DNA of 64,000 nt from Melitaea cinxia. Lineage: Eukaryota; Arthropoda; Insecta; Lepidoptera; Nymphalidae. Location: assembly GCF_905220565.1 (NCBI RefSeq), contig NC_059398.1, positions 3,162,001 to 3,226,000 of the forward strand. The letters run 5' to 3'. The translations under genes were made by a program, and so were the position numbers. Positions 1 through 13,472 of this stretch are shown one piece after another (position 1 is the stretch's first letter; each line of letters starts with the position of its first letter). Below the pieces are notes generated by a model, which did not search any database, had not been told where the DNA came from, and saw nothing but the letters and a program-made list of their open reading frames with translations.

Positions 1-166
1 CAAACAACACACACACAACAAACAAGTACAAAAAATATTATTAGATATGTCAAAACAATAACAGAATAATAACAGTATTCAAACTAATAGTCAATGAAAC
101 AAATTATGAAAGAAAACTGAATACAACTTACGAGTAGATACTAGAGTAGTTATTGTTTTACTTGGC

Positions 167-286
167 ACCGACTTCAAAATTATAAAATATTTATTTAATC
201 ATTTCTGATTAACTAAATCAAAATACGAATTACTTTGTACTAAGAAAATTTATTTTTCACTTTTTAGTTTCCTTTTTGAAGTCGGT
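167..286. mobile_element. Short MITE-like element with 13 bp inverted ends
   Basis: ACCGACTTCAAAA (167-179) and its exact inverse TTTTGAAGTCGGT (274-286) bound a 120 bp AT-rich core. The same ends occur on the larger GAAGTCGGTTTT family elsewhere in the window, so this is probably a deletion derivative of it. Confidence 0.6.
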
Positions 287-1984
287 TTTTTTTTTTGTTA
301 ATTAAAGGATACCGTTATCTTTTTTTTGTTATCTATACCAATAATATAAAGAGAAAATATAGGTTTGTTCGTATTTAATAGCTTTTAAAACTACTAAACG
401 AATAGTCAGATTTCTTTTACTATTTACAGCAAATTTCATTATACCAAAATAAATTAAAATATCAAGGGAAAAACTACTAGACAAAAGTACTAAACAATAT
501 AAATCGTATTAAATAAATGAAAAATCTGTGTCGGTTAAAACAACGCTATCTTATGACGATATTCATCATAAATTACTATTCAACAAATAAAAAAATAAAG
601 TTATCATAATAAAAGGAAACTCATTATCGTAACTATAAAAATTAAGAACATTCTAATTAATAAAACCTGTTTTACATATTTTACAACATCCAAGAAAGAG
701 TCAAGATGTGTATTAAATATGTTCCTTTAAAACTTGACAATGAAACAAATATATGCCTTCATTTCACACACAATTTTATTATTAAACCGTGGACCGAGTG
801 CAGACACTTTTTAAAATTCTTCTCTATTCATTCCATATATGGCCCGGTTAATTTTACGAGTGTGGACCACTTAAAATTCCACGCTGCGGACACTAATCGC
901 ACCGGAAACTTAACTTGTAAAAAAAAAAACAATAAACATTTGCACCTTTGCATAATGTAGTATACAAATACACAAACGTATATATAATTGTATAAAAATC
1001 GTTTTTGTTTTATGGAACCCGCCTACTGTATCTCTAAAACTATCTATTATCCACGGGGCTATTTCAATGCATTCATCATTCATCATCGTATCACCCTATC
1101 GCAATCCACTGCTGGACATAGGCCTCCACAAGTTCACGCCATAAACTTTTAAAGCATACGATTTCCATCCTATCACTGATCTCTAATACTTTACATACAA
1201 CCCAGCGTTTTTATTTTAATTCTATTATCAACTTTTCCTGTTTTCTTTTTTCCCGAAACTACCATATCATTGCCAACTAGATTTTCCGTCATAAACGTGT
1301 TATAAAAAGAAAATAATACTTTATGTTTATGCGAAATTGCCTCTTGTCCTGGGAAGGAAGACGGTTGGTGATTAATTTACCACGCTGCTGTAATGTTACG
1401 GCAGATATATTGTGAACGTTTCTCAGATTTTATTCTAAACCTTGTAGCTTTCTTTTCGTTTTTTTTTTCTTTAATCGTTGAGCATGTAAATTGAAGCATA
1501 CGCTTTAGACATTAAAAAAATATCAACGCTGCAGTCTGGATTTGTATTCGCGGCCGTCTGGTATGCATTCTCGTATTCCATCCACTGATCCATGACAGCC
1601 AAGACCATCTGCTAGCTGTTAAAGACGTATGTAAAACTAAACAGACGTAGTACACTTCATTTAAATAAAGGAAAACACGTGTTAAGTTATTTAGCTGTAA
1701 GTTAATTAATTTATGTGTCCTTGGAATACTTAAGTTCTAAGTTTATCGACCCTCGCGGGCTACGACCCAGTTTATTATCCCCATTGATGTTTAAATTTCA
1801 TTTTTTAGAGGCCTTCTTAGCGTATTCGATAAAAAATATAAATAATGGTCAGCTGTGGCAGACGAATCAACGAACAGACAGACAGCCGAGTTTTATCAAT
1901 GGGTTATTCTTACAAAGACTCCGCATTACAAGTAAAATTTAAATCGTTCTATTCTGCTATCGTGCTTTGAAGAGAACATAAAGC
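287..1984. other. AT-rich gene-free stretch
   Basis: Apart from a fragment of the ATC-headed repeat family at about 1,083-1,145, I see no gene, RNA or further recognisable repeat. Short open frames (706-960, 1,715-1,942) show no protein-like composition. Confidence 0.5.
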
Positions 1985-3095
1985 TATCGGGTCCCGGTTG
2001 TTATCTTACGGCCGAACCCAATATTCAATCTATCTCTGGTTATGTCCTACTAGAGACAGAAATATCTATCTATCATTCATTTTACTGACCCAATAAACTT
2101 GTCGACGATAGGCAATCCTATCCTTCAAAGCTGTCTATCGACGAGAGGGAGGATAGCTTACCAGAGATAACAGTTCGTATGAAAATGACAGTGTAAGCGT
2201 CCCAATAATAATAGAGTTCTATCTGTCAGTAGCGTTGGTTATCTTTAGTAACAACAATATCCGATCTATAGTTTTCGGGGGATAACTAAGATTTATTAAT
2301 TGAAAAAGTATTTTCTTTGTTTAAAATAAAATTAATTTCGAGTGAAAAATAATGGCAGACTCAAGTTCAAGTAGCAGTTCAAGTGATATTGCTCTTTTGC
2401 AACAATTATTTGAATAAAAATAATAAGTTTCTTGTGAAATAATACTTACTTTACTCATCTTGTGAATAAAACAAAAAATTTGGTGAATGATTGTATAATT
2501 TGCAATGATTTGTATAATTTGAATTTTGATTTGTAAAAAAAAAAAAATACAAACGAAACGACGATTCAATAAAGCGTAATGGCGTCGTAGCGTCTTTTCG
2601 TGTCGTGTTAAAACGTTCCGTTACTACATTTACCATGGATTCCATGTTAAAATAATATCATTTATTATAAATTAAAAAGTCTATGTAAAAATTAATTTGT
2701 CCATATTTTTATAAAACAAGATTACTTTAATATGAATAAAATTTGTATGACAAATTTAAATACTACAAAACATCTGTGTAACATAACTGAGGCCGTCTGT
2801 GACGCTGCGTATACTGGAATGTAAGGAAGAGCTCAGGTAGCCGGTCTATCTACAGCTAACTGGAGATAGTAGTCCCCTATGCGAATTATTGGGACAACTA
2901 CAAAGGATAGATAGTTAGTTATTAGCAGTCGATGATAACTACCTATCTCTATCTTTAGATTGAATATTGGGTTCGGCCGTTAGACACCTGATAACGATCG
3001 TTACTCATAATTGGAAATATGTTGGCCACCCTGTAGTGAAGCAGGGCTGCTACTTAGTATAAGAGGCCTATGCCTAGCAGTAGGACGATACATGT
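1985..3095 (+). repeat. Older SINE-like repeat split by the Harbinger-like element
   Basis: The left flank (GGTCCCGGTTGTTATC, ending about 2,005) and the right flank (CACCTGATAACGATCGTTAC, from 2,984, then AGAGGCCTATGCCTAGCAGT near 3,060) together match the uninterrupted arrangement at 39,811-39,855 and, inverted, at 57,840-57,960. The older repeat was therefore present before the transposon landed in it. Confidence 0.7.
2009..2979. mobile_element. Non-autonomous Harbinger-like DNA transposon
   Basis: A 971 bp segment is bounded by perfect 24 bp terminal inverted repeats that begin CGGCCGAACCCAATATTC. It is flanked on both sides by TTA (2,006-2,008 and 2,980-2,982), the 3 bp target duplication typical of PIF/Harbinger elements. 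Inside there is only a 21-codon frame at 2,352-2,417 (M-A-D, then a run of eight Ser, ending DIALLQQLFE). It recalls the Ser-rich start of Harbinger transposases but stops at once, so the element looks like an internal-deletion derivative mobilised in trans. The superfamily call rests on the duplication length and the ends, not on a DDE domain. Confidence 0.75.
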
Positions 3096-3667
3096 TGGAC
3101 CATACTCGTATATAATATATTCATATAGAATTGATTCTACGGAGGCTCATATATCCTAGTACCTCTTAAGATAACAAAATTACTATACAGAAGTGCTTAT
3201 AAAACTCTACTTAGAATATAGATATATTTTTCTTTGAACCATTTAAGTTTCGCTTATAATGTCGTAATTCTATAGCCAATAGTGTCCTTACTACACCTTA
3301 TTCATGAAGGTTCCTTACAAACATAGCAGAAGTCTTCTCGTGATGTCCATATCCGACGGACGGGTTTCCTTATAGAGACGACAAGGAGACGCCCGTTATC
3401 ATCTTGTTTAGTCTATACTGATATGGCACGACAATAACTCAACCTATTATATAAAGGAGAAATCATAAATGACTTCATTCACGAATGCAACACCAAAGGA
3501 ATAATATGTCGAAATAGTGTAACACGTATAATGCTTTTAGTGTGACATATTTTTGTAAGGTAATTACAAAAATGTGATTTAAAGACCTAATTAAATTGAC
3601 CGTACTTTAAAATACCCAATTGTAACCTATTCTAGTAGTATTAAGTCAAAGAAAGTTTAAATAAATG

Positions 3668-3912
3668 TTTGCTCGCAAACAAAAAAAAACTGATTCCAAT
3701 TACATCGACGAAACGCAAATTTATAGTCAAGTAAATACGCGTTATCAAAGATGACTCAAAAGTAGTCATCATCTCGATAAAACTTAAATGAGACCAGATT
3801 TCGATTAAAACAAGAATCATCAAATTCGGGCACCAGTAAAAAGTTCTGAGGTAACATACTTTAAAAAAAAATACAGTCGAATTAAGAACCGCCTCCTTTT
3901 GTGGAAGTCGGT
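3668..3912 (-). repeat. GAAGTCGG-ended dispersed repeat
   Basis: Copy of the family recognised by TTTGCTCGCAAACAAAAAAA at one end and GGAGG...GAAGTCGGT at the other, with GTAAATACGCGTTATCAAAG and CATTTAAG-like blocks between. The 103-codon open frame across it is a by-product. Confidence 0.6.
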
Positions 3913-4328
3913 ATAAAAAATACTGTTTTCTTATTATTACGGCTACTTTCATTAACCTATCTATTACTTACTTTAACCTATATATTTTTTTATAGAGAGA
4001 TAGAGGTTTTGACTACCAGCTATTTTTGACACAATTTGTAAGGAGTTAACGTCAAAACTTCTATGTCTAGTACGCAAATTCAGAAATATATGGAGTATTG
4101 AAGAGTCCACCACACTATCATTCTTGTGAATAAAAACAAACTATGATCTCGATTTGAGATGTATAGCAACTACACGTGGACGTGGACGGAGTGGCACAAG
4201 CGTACAATATAGTAGGGAGCCACTCAATTTACACATCGTCAAATAAAAAATTGTCTCGAATCGTAACAGAGTGACGGAAATAAAAGTATTTTAAATAACG
4301 TATTATCAAATATGTATGTAATATGTAC

Positions 4329-4670
4329 TGTGTGGCTACGGTACTAAAGAATTTAGCCACCCCCTCTCTTCCCGTGGGTGTCGTAAGAGGCGACTAAGGG
4401 ATATCACAGTTTCACTACCACCTTGGAACTTAAAAAGCCGACCGGTGGCGGGATAACCATCCAAGTGCTGGCTTTGAAATACACAGGCCGAAGACGGGCA
4501 GCAGCGTCTTCGGTGCGACAAAGCCAGTACTGCGGTCACCAACCCGCCTTCCCAGCGTGGTGACTATGGGCAAAACACATGAGTTCACGTTATTTTTGGC
4601 GTAAACTTGTGGAGGCCTATGTCCAGCAGTGGACTGTATAGGCTGTAATGATGATGATGATTATCAAATA
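4329..4670 (-). mobile_element. ATG/ATC-tailed SINE-like element, near full length
   Basis: Runs from GTGGCTACGGTACTAAAG through AGAGGCGACTAAGGGA, GGCCGAAGACGGGCAGCAGC and GGAGGCCTATGTCCAGCAGT to a (GAT)n tail. Matching copies lie at 22,234, 19,805, 40,138 and 47,108. The terminal block matches the end of RTE-like LINEs (a frame reading EAYVQQWT), so trans-mobilisation by an RTE is likely. The 68-codon open frame recurs in every copy and reflects the repeat, not a gene. Confidence 0.7.
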
Positions 4671-7129
4671 TAGACTTGTAAATTATGGTAATATTAAAAA
4701 TTATAATGAAACAAGTTTTTTGGATTTTATCACGGTTTATTAAGTTTTATGATGCCCGACGTTCCGGATATTATACAGCAACCATGGTCACAGGACAACT
4801 AATAAGATGTTTCATTACAATGAGTAAAATTCACGTAAACATTAGAAAACAATACTAAAAATATTAATTTTTAGATTAAATACCAGGATTAATAATGGTT
4901 TTCTAGAAATAAGAAAATTATCTTGAGTAAATGCTACTACATTTTTAGAGCCAACTTCACTAGTTCCTGTTAAAGTTTTAGATAGTTTTCTAGCATATGA
5001 CGGTATTGAACATATAAAGATTGATAAAGCTTTCTTTCAGTATTAAACACATCTTTTCTTTTCGTAGTCTGTAAAACCTAAAGTTATACTTTATCCCTTA
5101 TATAAGATACTTATAGGCTATCATAGGCTTTACCAGAAGTAATTGTCGAAGGCCGTAAGTAATGTTTACAATGATGAAGCTGCCGGGTTATTTGGGAATA
5201 CCTCCATTATTGACGGCAATTGAGAGCAATGATTGCAGTAATTAGCTGTTGTCTTAACGATAATTGACGCTTTGACAGGCAGGATATTGATACGGACGGA
5301 TAGATATTATAATTGTTACCTTTGAAGTAGTAATTATAATTGAGTTCGTATTTCCGGACTCCCGCTGTTTACCTAATGGATATAAAACTTATTTTTTCCT
5401 AATTTCCAAGAATCGACAAATGATTTTTACACATATTTTTTAAAGTATTTTCCGTTTTTTTATCACATACCTACCTACATTTTATTATTTATTTTTTACA
5501 ATAAGGTAAGTCTATCGATTTATGCAACAAAAGCTAGTAAACAACTGCTAACTGTCCACCACTCCTCCCGTGACCATGGTTGCTGTAAAGTATCGGAAAC
5601 ATACATACATGCACTAAGTGTAAAAACGTTAAACGAGGTAATAATTGTTTCGCGCAAACGATAAACTCAGAAACTCTTGAATCATTCATTATTCTATTTC
5701 ACACTTAGAAAACCACAGCCTAGAAAAAAAAGTAGGTTATAAATATCACATTCTATGACGTAATATTAGCAGAGCAGCAATCATAAATATTGAAGATATA
5801 AAATCTCTAAAATCTATATGTAATTACTATGATAAAATTAAACGTTACTTAATACGTCGGTACTCATATTGGTTACGTTGATAACAAACAGTAATTACGT
5901 TAAAATAGGCGTAAGTGCCATTACTTTTCATGTTACAGAGCTAGTTTCCGAGTACGGTATTTAAATTAGCATTGTATCGATTACTACATGCGGCCTGGTG
6001 AATGAACGGCCACGTAGTGGGGGTCCATTGATCCATTCATATTGCGCGCGCACGTCAATCGCGACCTCGCCTGCGCCTGCGCCGACCGAACGACCGACAC
6101 CACAGACTCTTGTGTCAGATTACGTGTCATAATCGTAAATTACACAATCTCGTCATCTGTCATGATGTCAACGAACTGAGAAGAATGCATCGATGCACAT
6201 ATATATCATTAATTCCTTTTTATATTTATGAAAGTTATTATTATATAATATGCCATTGTTAGGCGATGGTTATAAAAACTTAATATAAAAAATAGAAATA
6301 ACTTGAAATAAACAAATTATATTCTATTTTATAAGAGTTTAATTATAGATATGAAGCTGCTTAATCAAGTCACTTTCCAGAAAAAAATATATGTAGATCA
6401 AAATCTATACATTACAGACAGATACATAGATACGTGAAATCGATAACACCCCCCTCTATTTGCGTGGGGGCTAAAAATGTCAATATAAATCTATACCCAC
6501 GTTAGGTAATGAGATTTGAAGCGAAACATGTGACGAGTGTAATGCGGCTAAACAGGCGTGAAATACTCGTATAATGTTACAAGATGAACCTGCTAAATTT
6601 AGAATATTAACACTAGAAAAACAACATAAAAATAATGAACAAAGTAATTCATACTAAAATCACAAAATGCTTCATTTTTACTTACAAATAACAAGAAATA
6701 AATCATTATATACTTTGATTAAAAATTTTTAAACAACTTTGTCGAGAATCGGAAAACTTTGAGTAGATACTATATTATCCTATTGGTCCTATCATATAAA
6801 GATGTGTTAATGATTTACTGATTAATATAATGTTATTTAAAATTCTCTGATCCGGTGAACTTTGTACCAACATTTTTTTTTTGTGAAAATCTATCGATTA
6901 CTTTCAATTTTTTCTCTTGTGCAATCCTAGCCCTGACAATAACGAAAACCGATTTAAAAAATATTCAATTTTATGTCGTCGTTCGTGAAAGTCATTCGCA
7001 TACATGTATATAATGTATAATAATGTACTACATACATTTCAACATTTCATAATTTAAGTGTATGTATGTATTTTTTTTTAATGTATTTATAATTCTATTT
7101 ATATTTATCTACTTTTGCACAATCCCGCA
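4671..7129. other. Gene-free stretch with a CpG/GC-rich patch
   Basis: No coding signal. A patch at about 6,040-6,095 (GCGCGCGCACGTCAATCGCG, CTGCGCCTGCGCC) stands out from the AT-rich surroundings and may be a regulatory element or alternative promoter. Confidence 0.4.
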
Positions 7130-7315
7130 CTTTGTTACTAATAATCTCCTTTTACCTGGGGTTGTCTGGAAGAGATTGCTTAAAGCAATAAGACCGCCTT
7201 TGCATGCTGTCATTGTAACTACCTTTTGTTTAATTTTATTTCTGTTCTATTGTTTTTTTTTTATTCTTTTTTTTTTTACTACGTAAAAGTGTTTGATTAT
7301 ATGTATGCAAGAAGT

Positions 7316-7345
<30 letters not shown>
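7130..7345 (+). mobile_element. 3' end of a non-LTR retroposon with TAAA tail
   Basis: The segment with GTTGTCTGGAAGAGATTGCT, AGCAATAAGACCGCC and a T-rich tract, ending in (TAAA)n at about 7,316-7,344, resembles the 3' untranslated end of abundant lepidopteran jockey/CR1-type retroposons or SINEs that borrow it. No reverse transcriptase is present. Confidence 0.6.
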
Positions 7346-7351
<6 letters not shown>

Positions 7352-10300
7352 AGATTTAATCGGACGAAGACAGACAAGAAAACAATTGAAAAAAAATTAT
7401 TCCAAGTTAAAAGATCTAACAATGAAACCCTTCTGATGTTTCTTTTAATCCTTAAATATGTTCATTTACTTCGATAAAATTTATTACGAATAGTTGAGTG
7501 AATTAGGTAAGTACTAATATTTGCGGACACCTACATCCGCCAACCTGTCGCATACCTACCAGTAACGACGCGGCTTTACAAGTCAATACGCTCCCACGGA
7601 CAGACAAATAGAATATTTAAGAGGGTTTGAGAAAATCGTTGACCACGGTATTATAATAAACTGATTTAAATCTACCTCATTTATGCAGGAGATGTGTGTG
7701 TAGAAGACAGGAAACGCTTTAAAAGTGCTTTTTAAATAAATATAACAGACAAACAAATTCAACAAAATGGAATACATTTTAATGTATTTTAAAAGGACGA
7801 TAGTCTTTTTAAATTAAAATATGTGGAAAGATATGTCAATATTTTCAAAGTTTACGGAATTTATCAGTAATATGAAATATGCACGTCAATTTAGTTCCGG
7901 ACATGAGAACAGTTCCGCTTCATGCATTTGTGCAATATATAATTATCTATAGGTATTAGCATAAGCCATCGCCACGCTTCTAATGTAATTTACAAACGAG
8001 TGAAACAAAGGTCAAGGATTTATAGCTGAGCTGAAGGTACGGAAATAACTATAATAAGAATTAAATGTTTAATATTTAAATCAACACAGTTTAATCCAAT
8101 ATAAAACGTTAGCTCTCATAAATAAATGTCAACAAAAATATTATAATATGACCAAAAAAGTTTTAAAATCTCAAGTAAAGAATGACATAAATGTAAAACT
8201 TCCATGACATGCTTTACGATCTCTCTTTCACCTCGCCGTGTATTTGATGAGGTCATACAGCGAATGACATTTTGTCAGCACTTGAGACGGATTTAACGAT
8301 TGGACGTCGTACTTTAATGCGTATTATGATTTAATTGGATCGTCTAATGCGTTATCTTTCGACAATACGTTCATAATTATGAAAGTCAATGTACAGCCGA
8401 AATGTTTACGTAGACAGCTCTAGACACGGAGATCAGCTCGATCGTCATGCGCTCCAAGCTCGCCGCCACGCTACTGCCATTATCGATTAAATGCCACATC
8501 ATGATCGTTATGAGACGCTGCGAATAACTTGTCTTACGATTGTACCTAAAACAGTCGCTCACGTAATAAAATCACAGAGTACTAAAATATTTCCATAATA
8601 ATGCCATTGTTCCCGCAAAACAGAATCCGTGAACAATTTTAGATTTATGAGAATCATCACACAGCTTATATAAATTCTAATAGCGTAGTGCTTTCAATGT
8701 GCTAATACTAGTACGCAGGTAGAATCGGGATTCCGTCAGCGGCATGCAAAAGCATAACTAGCATCAGACAAGAACCGGGACGAACGACCTCGATGTTCGC
8801 GGAATGAATATAAAAGATCCCAAACGTACGATCGATCCGCACCTCCAATATATAGAGCACAATTAAATCTAAAAACAAAATTATAACTGTTATCATTTCG
8901 GCCTGCTTATTCTACCGTTATTAATTGTCAAACGTAGCAAATTTAGCGTGTCGAAACTTTCGATCGTTCCAACTTCGAATCAATGTAAAGTACCACCGGT
9001 CGTGACAAATCGAATTCTCGCACGCACTTCCTGCATCGAAAACATCGACAAAGTACGTACTTAGTTATAAGTCAATAATGTTGGTACTTGACAGTAATAA
9101 AATAATTAATAACTTTCAACTGCGGGTTATGAAGCGCAAATGTCAAACGATCATCTTTAAGGATATCCGTTTCATTTTTATTTGTTTTTAAATTTGTGTC
9201 ATTATAATGGAATGTCGTTCAGTCGTTCTTATAATAATTCGAAACTTTTAGATAATTAATGTTAGATAGGAATAACTGTATCCTTATCTGAGAAATAATT
9301 CCATAAAAAGAGACAATTCAAAAACGAGATTTCTTATTGTTAAACGTTATATTAGTTAAAATTAAACAAACATTTACACAAAAATTGCAAAATTAAAATT
9401 GCGAAAAATGGCACTTAGACATTGTCTATTGTAGATGATAAACAATACAACAAAGAGTGCACTGAGAACGAAACCGAGATAAGTTGATGAAATGTGTGTG
9501 AAATGATTCTATCTCTACAATTGTTTATAAGAGTAATTTCACAAGAGCACAAACGAGATCAGAATTCAGAACGAACACTAATATAAAAGAAGATCACGGT
9601 CGGATGAATTATTTAATCTACCTAAATATATTCTGACGAATTGGTATCTATTAGAAATATACGGCAATGTATACAGACTTTAAGCAAAAATTTTACAACA
9701 TTATAAAGATGGATAGGTTGGATAAGATGGATGGATAGGTACGAATATTCGAATATTTATCGAGCTCGTAAGAAAATATTCAACATATTACGAATAACTG
9801 CAGAAAAATCCTAGATTAACCAGTGACAGTGTTTTAAAATAAATTTAATCTTGATAAGTGTCACTGCACAGTAATTAATTACTCATAAAGATTACAGTCA
9901 ACAATCTCAAACGAATAATCGATCAACTCAATTAACTTGAAAGTAAATAAAGCAAGAAATATGTTTTATTGGTCAAAATGTTATAAATTAAAGCTGAAGC
10001 TCGGCGTCGCTGATATCGAGATAGGTGGGTGGCCAAATAATACAGGTAATTACAGTGAGCCTTCGGGTATTTTTTCGACAACGTTTATTTCTCGATTAAG
10101 CGCAAATTTTATGCAAAGCAACATATCTTTCATTTAGCTTCCCCGTTTAGGTAGTCGGCGATAAGAAGCGTAAATAAGTTAAACAGTTTCATATTCCGAG
10201 CGGCTCGGGTAACGGAATAAGCTGCACCGAGTAAGTGGAGCGTTGCATTCTCACATGATAAGTACCGCTGTTTGCGTTGTCTACGCAAGGGAACTGATTT

Positions 10301-13300
10301 ATCTTTTTGCAATTCACTTCCGTTGTCAGTGTCTATCGTGAGAAAAACAAGCGCTATTATCAGTCGGTCATGTTAATTAGAGATAGCTTTCCCAGCATTT
10401 ATTCAGTTTAGCGCAACGAATGCTAGCTCTAATTTGTTCTATTTTTCTGCTGTTAATGAACTTCATTGCAGTTACGAAGTCAGCCGTCCCCTCCTCTCAT
10501 TAGACCACCATGCTACAAACGAGTACGATTAAATTTGATACAAACATTTAATATCTACTTCTATCATCTTAATATAATGTGTAATAAATTTCAATTGAAC
10601 TTTTGTTTATTCATTTATGATTCGTGAGCCTATATTGGGACTGAGGACCGAATATTAAAGAATACAGTTATTTACAAACACGATATCGGAACGCAATTTG
10701 CTGTTGTAACATGATGATTGGACATGCGAAAGGTGGAGCACGCAATGTCCGTAAACCTATCAAGCTCGATCCTTCGTGTAACGGGCTCGGAGCAAGGACT
10801 CGGGTTACCAGCGTCGTGTTCTCCGATATCTTCGTAGGAAGTAAGTCATATGGCTGATATACTGCTGGAGAAGGACGTACATAAAAGATTATAAAGCAGA
10901 GCGTAGGATGTACCGAGTTGGACACATTTTACTACACGCAAAGCGGACGTTTTTGTTATGACAGCAACAGTATGACAAAAATATATCATTACTGTCAATA
11001 CCCTGCTTTAATTGATACATTTTTAAATAGCAAAATGACACTGATATTTAACGTAAATGTTTGCGGGTCAATGCACGACGTAATATGATGTTATAATGTC
11101 TTTTATCGCTTTTGAGACGTGAAAATAAAACAAGCTATAAAAGTCACTTGAACATGAGTAACTTTTAATTTGATATCTGTCACGATCGCTGATTGATCGG
11201 TACTTAAGGTATGAGTCACGACTATGAAACCACATTTAAATTAATTTTGACCTTTAAACGGCTTACCATTAAAAATTTATACGTGGAGAATAAAATAAGA
11301 CAATTTAACATGTCAATGGGTTTGAATCATTATTCCAATTCAATTCAGTAAAAAATAAAAATAAAAATACTGCAAAAGGTTTGCCAGCGCATATGCAGGT
11401 ACGCTTTTATTCGTGTCGAGCGCTATGCGGGCGCTATTTATCAATCACTGACAAAACTTTAGAAACATGACCAGCGTTGAATTTGCAATTAAGCCAACAA
11501 ATTCATTTTTACCTTAAAATGGAAATAGAAATTTGTTGAGAACTATAAACAGTTTATTAAAACGATGTTTAACTCACGTATTTACTATATTTGAGGTACC
11601 TATATGTCTTAGCTGTATAATAATAATAAATACCATCGATGGAAAATGAATATTAATTTGTTTTCCAAGACGTTCTACGACATCCATTACGGTTCGCGTG
11701 GCTGTTTATCGACGTGATTTAATTCCAAGGACGGTATTGGCATAGCGTACTCCAGCGAAGCACCAATTTACATAGTCAGCGGCCGGAAGCGAAGAAGTAC
11801 GTCCAAGTGACACGTGTCTGAATTGTTACATGGACGTTTGTAGACCGACCTTGGCTGACCACCATCCATGGTTCAATCGCTACCATAAGTAGCCTCAGAA
11901 TGTAATAATACCAGATTACTATTCAACATCTTAAACCGGATATCTTCTGTATCCTGTGTTTATACACTGATGTAATTGCCGAGCGACTACCAACATGAAA
12001 TACATTCGAATTACTTAAAATACATTTGGATTATATTCCGGTTATGATTGTTTTTATTTTTCTATTTAGGTTATATCTAAAAATACGTCTTCAACAACAA
12101 TTTTTGAATGCTTTAGAATTTACCTTTGTGGCACTAACAAAATTCTAGTGATCTAGACCAGACATCTAGGCACACATTCGACATATCGTCACATCCGGTC
12201 CGGTGACCGGTTGCGCAAGCAGAGGCTTTGGGCATTGTATGCAAAGTGTCCGTGTCCGCCGAATACTGACTCAACCGGGCTAACGGTAAGTGTAGGTTAG
12301 CTGTTCATGAACTTAAACAATTCGCGAAATTTGCTCAGAAAATACTTGCCATATTATTTTCTATACAAACTATTTAAAATGTACGGCCGTCCAAAAAATC
12401 GTTATTAATACAAAATATAATGACATAATAAAGATAACCTAAATAAATATGTTCTACACAGTTGAGAATATTTTGAGAAACAGCATTAATATTTAAACAA
12501 ATATACAAACTAACAAATCTTTTTCGTCCATCCGGTTCGTATTTTGTATTGTCAAAATAGTTCGGCTTTCAACCGCTTTGTTACTTCCGGACGCACAACG
12601 TAATACGATTAAAGCCAACGTGTAGCAAAAACTATACAAAAGTTAAATCATACGAGAACTAACAAATGATGTTTATATAACAACGGACAAACACGGTAGC
12701 CCTTTGAAATGTACGCCGCTTAGCAATCTCGAATGGAATGAAAGATTTTTTGACATCCGTTATTTCTCTTTCCTGTCTCAAACCAATGCTTTAGTAAAAT
12801 ACTGTATAAACCTATTCCGTATTTACATCCATTACTCTATTTTTTTTTAACTTGACATATATGCATGACTGGCATAGACGATTGAATTTAAATTATTACA
12901 GCATTAAAAATACAATATTAACAAATTAATACGTCTTCATCTGCCGGCAGCTCGAGAAGCCGCCTCGTGTGAAACAAATCCTGACCGGCACCGGACATCC
13001 GTCTTTGTAGATATTCCCGTTCTACATCAAAGGGAGCTATTGAATTTAAACGATTTGCAACCTTAATGTGTGAGGTGAAGGGACTATGTTAGCGTCACCG
13101 ATAATGCCAATCATTCGAATGCCCTAATACATCTTGCCACTAAAATATGCTTGAATTGCAGTACGCGCGGCGATATGATTGGCGAGTGCGGAAATATTCA
13201 GTTACAAGTGTTATAGTACCTAATAAGCAAATTATATAGAAGGAACCACAAGTTATACGAATAAAAAATAATAAAACTAAAAAAAATATTAACACTTTAT

Positions 13301-13472
13301 ACTTAATCCAAAATAAGATAAAATCCTATATTAAGGGTCCGAAAGCATTCACGAGAAGCGTAGAAACGCTCAGACTATGACAAACATCCATATGTTCTAT
13401 ATTATAAACATTTGTCATGAGCGAGGATCTAACCCCTGGCAACAAGTACAACAACAATTGCTATGAGTAGAT
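7346..13472. other. Gene-free, mostly repeat-poor stretch
   Basis: Long runs are of mixed base composition with few recognisable repeats (8,220-9,060, 10,140-10,330, 11,690-11,900, 12,165-12,290). This is the texture expected of conserved intronic regulatory DNA. A perfect 10 bp palindrome GACACGTGTC with a CACGTG E-box lies at 11,809-11,818. No exon could be supported. Confidence 0.4.

Noticed and set aside
3641..3952. 103-codon minus-strand frame
   Set aside because: Falls inside a GAAGTCGG-family repeat copy.
4336..4542. 68-codon frame (MVTAVLALSHRRR...), also at 19,931, 22,364, 40,224 and 47,116
   Set aside because: It recurs in every copy of the ATC/ATG-tailed SINE-like repeat with frame-breaking differences; it is repeat sequence, not a protein family.
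7062..7286. Hydrophobic 74-codon frame
   Set aside because: Phe/Ile/Leu come from T-rich tracts at the 3' end of a retroposon.
12165..12295. GC-richer plus-strand stretch ending in a CG/GTAAGT donor
   Set aside because: One frame is open (about 45 codons) but there is no acceptor, start or known domain; too weak to call an exon.
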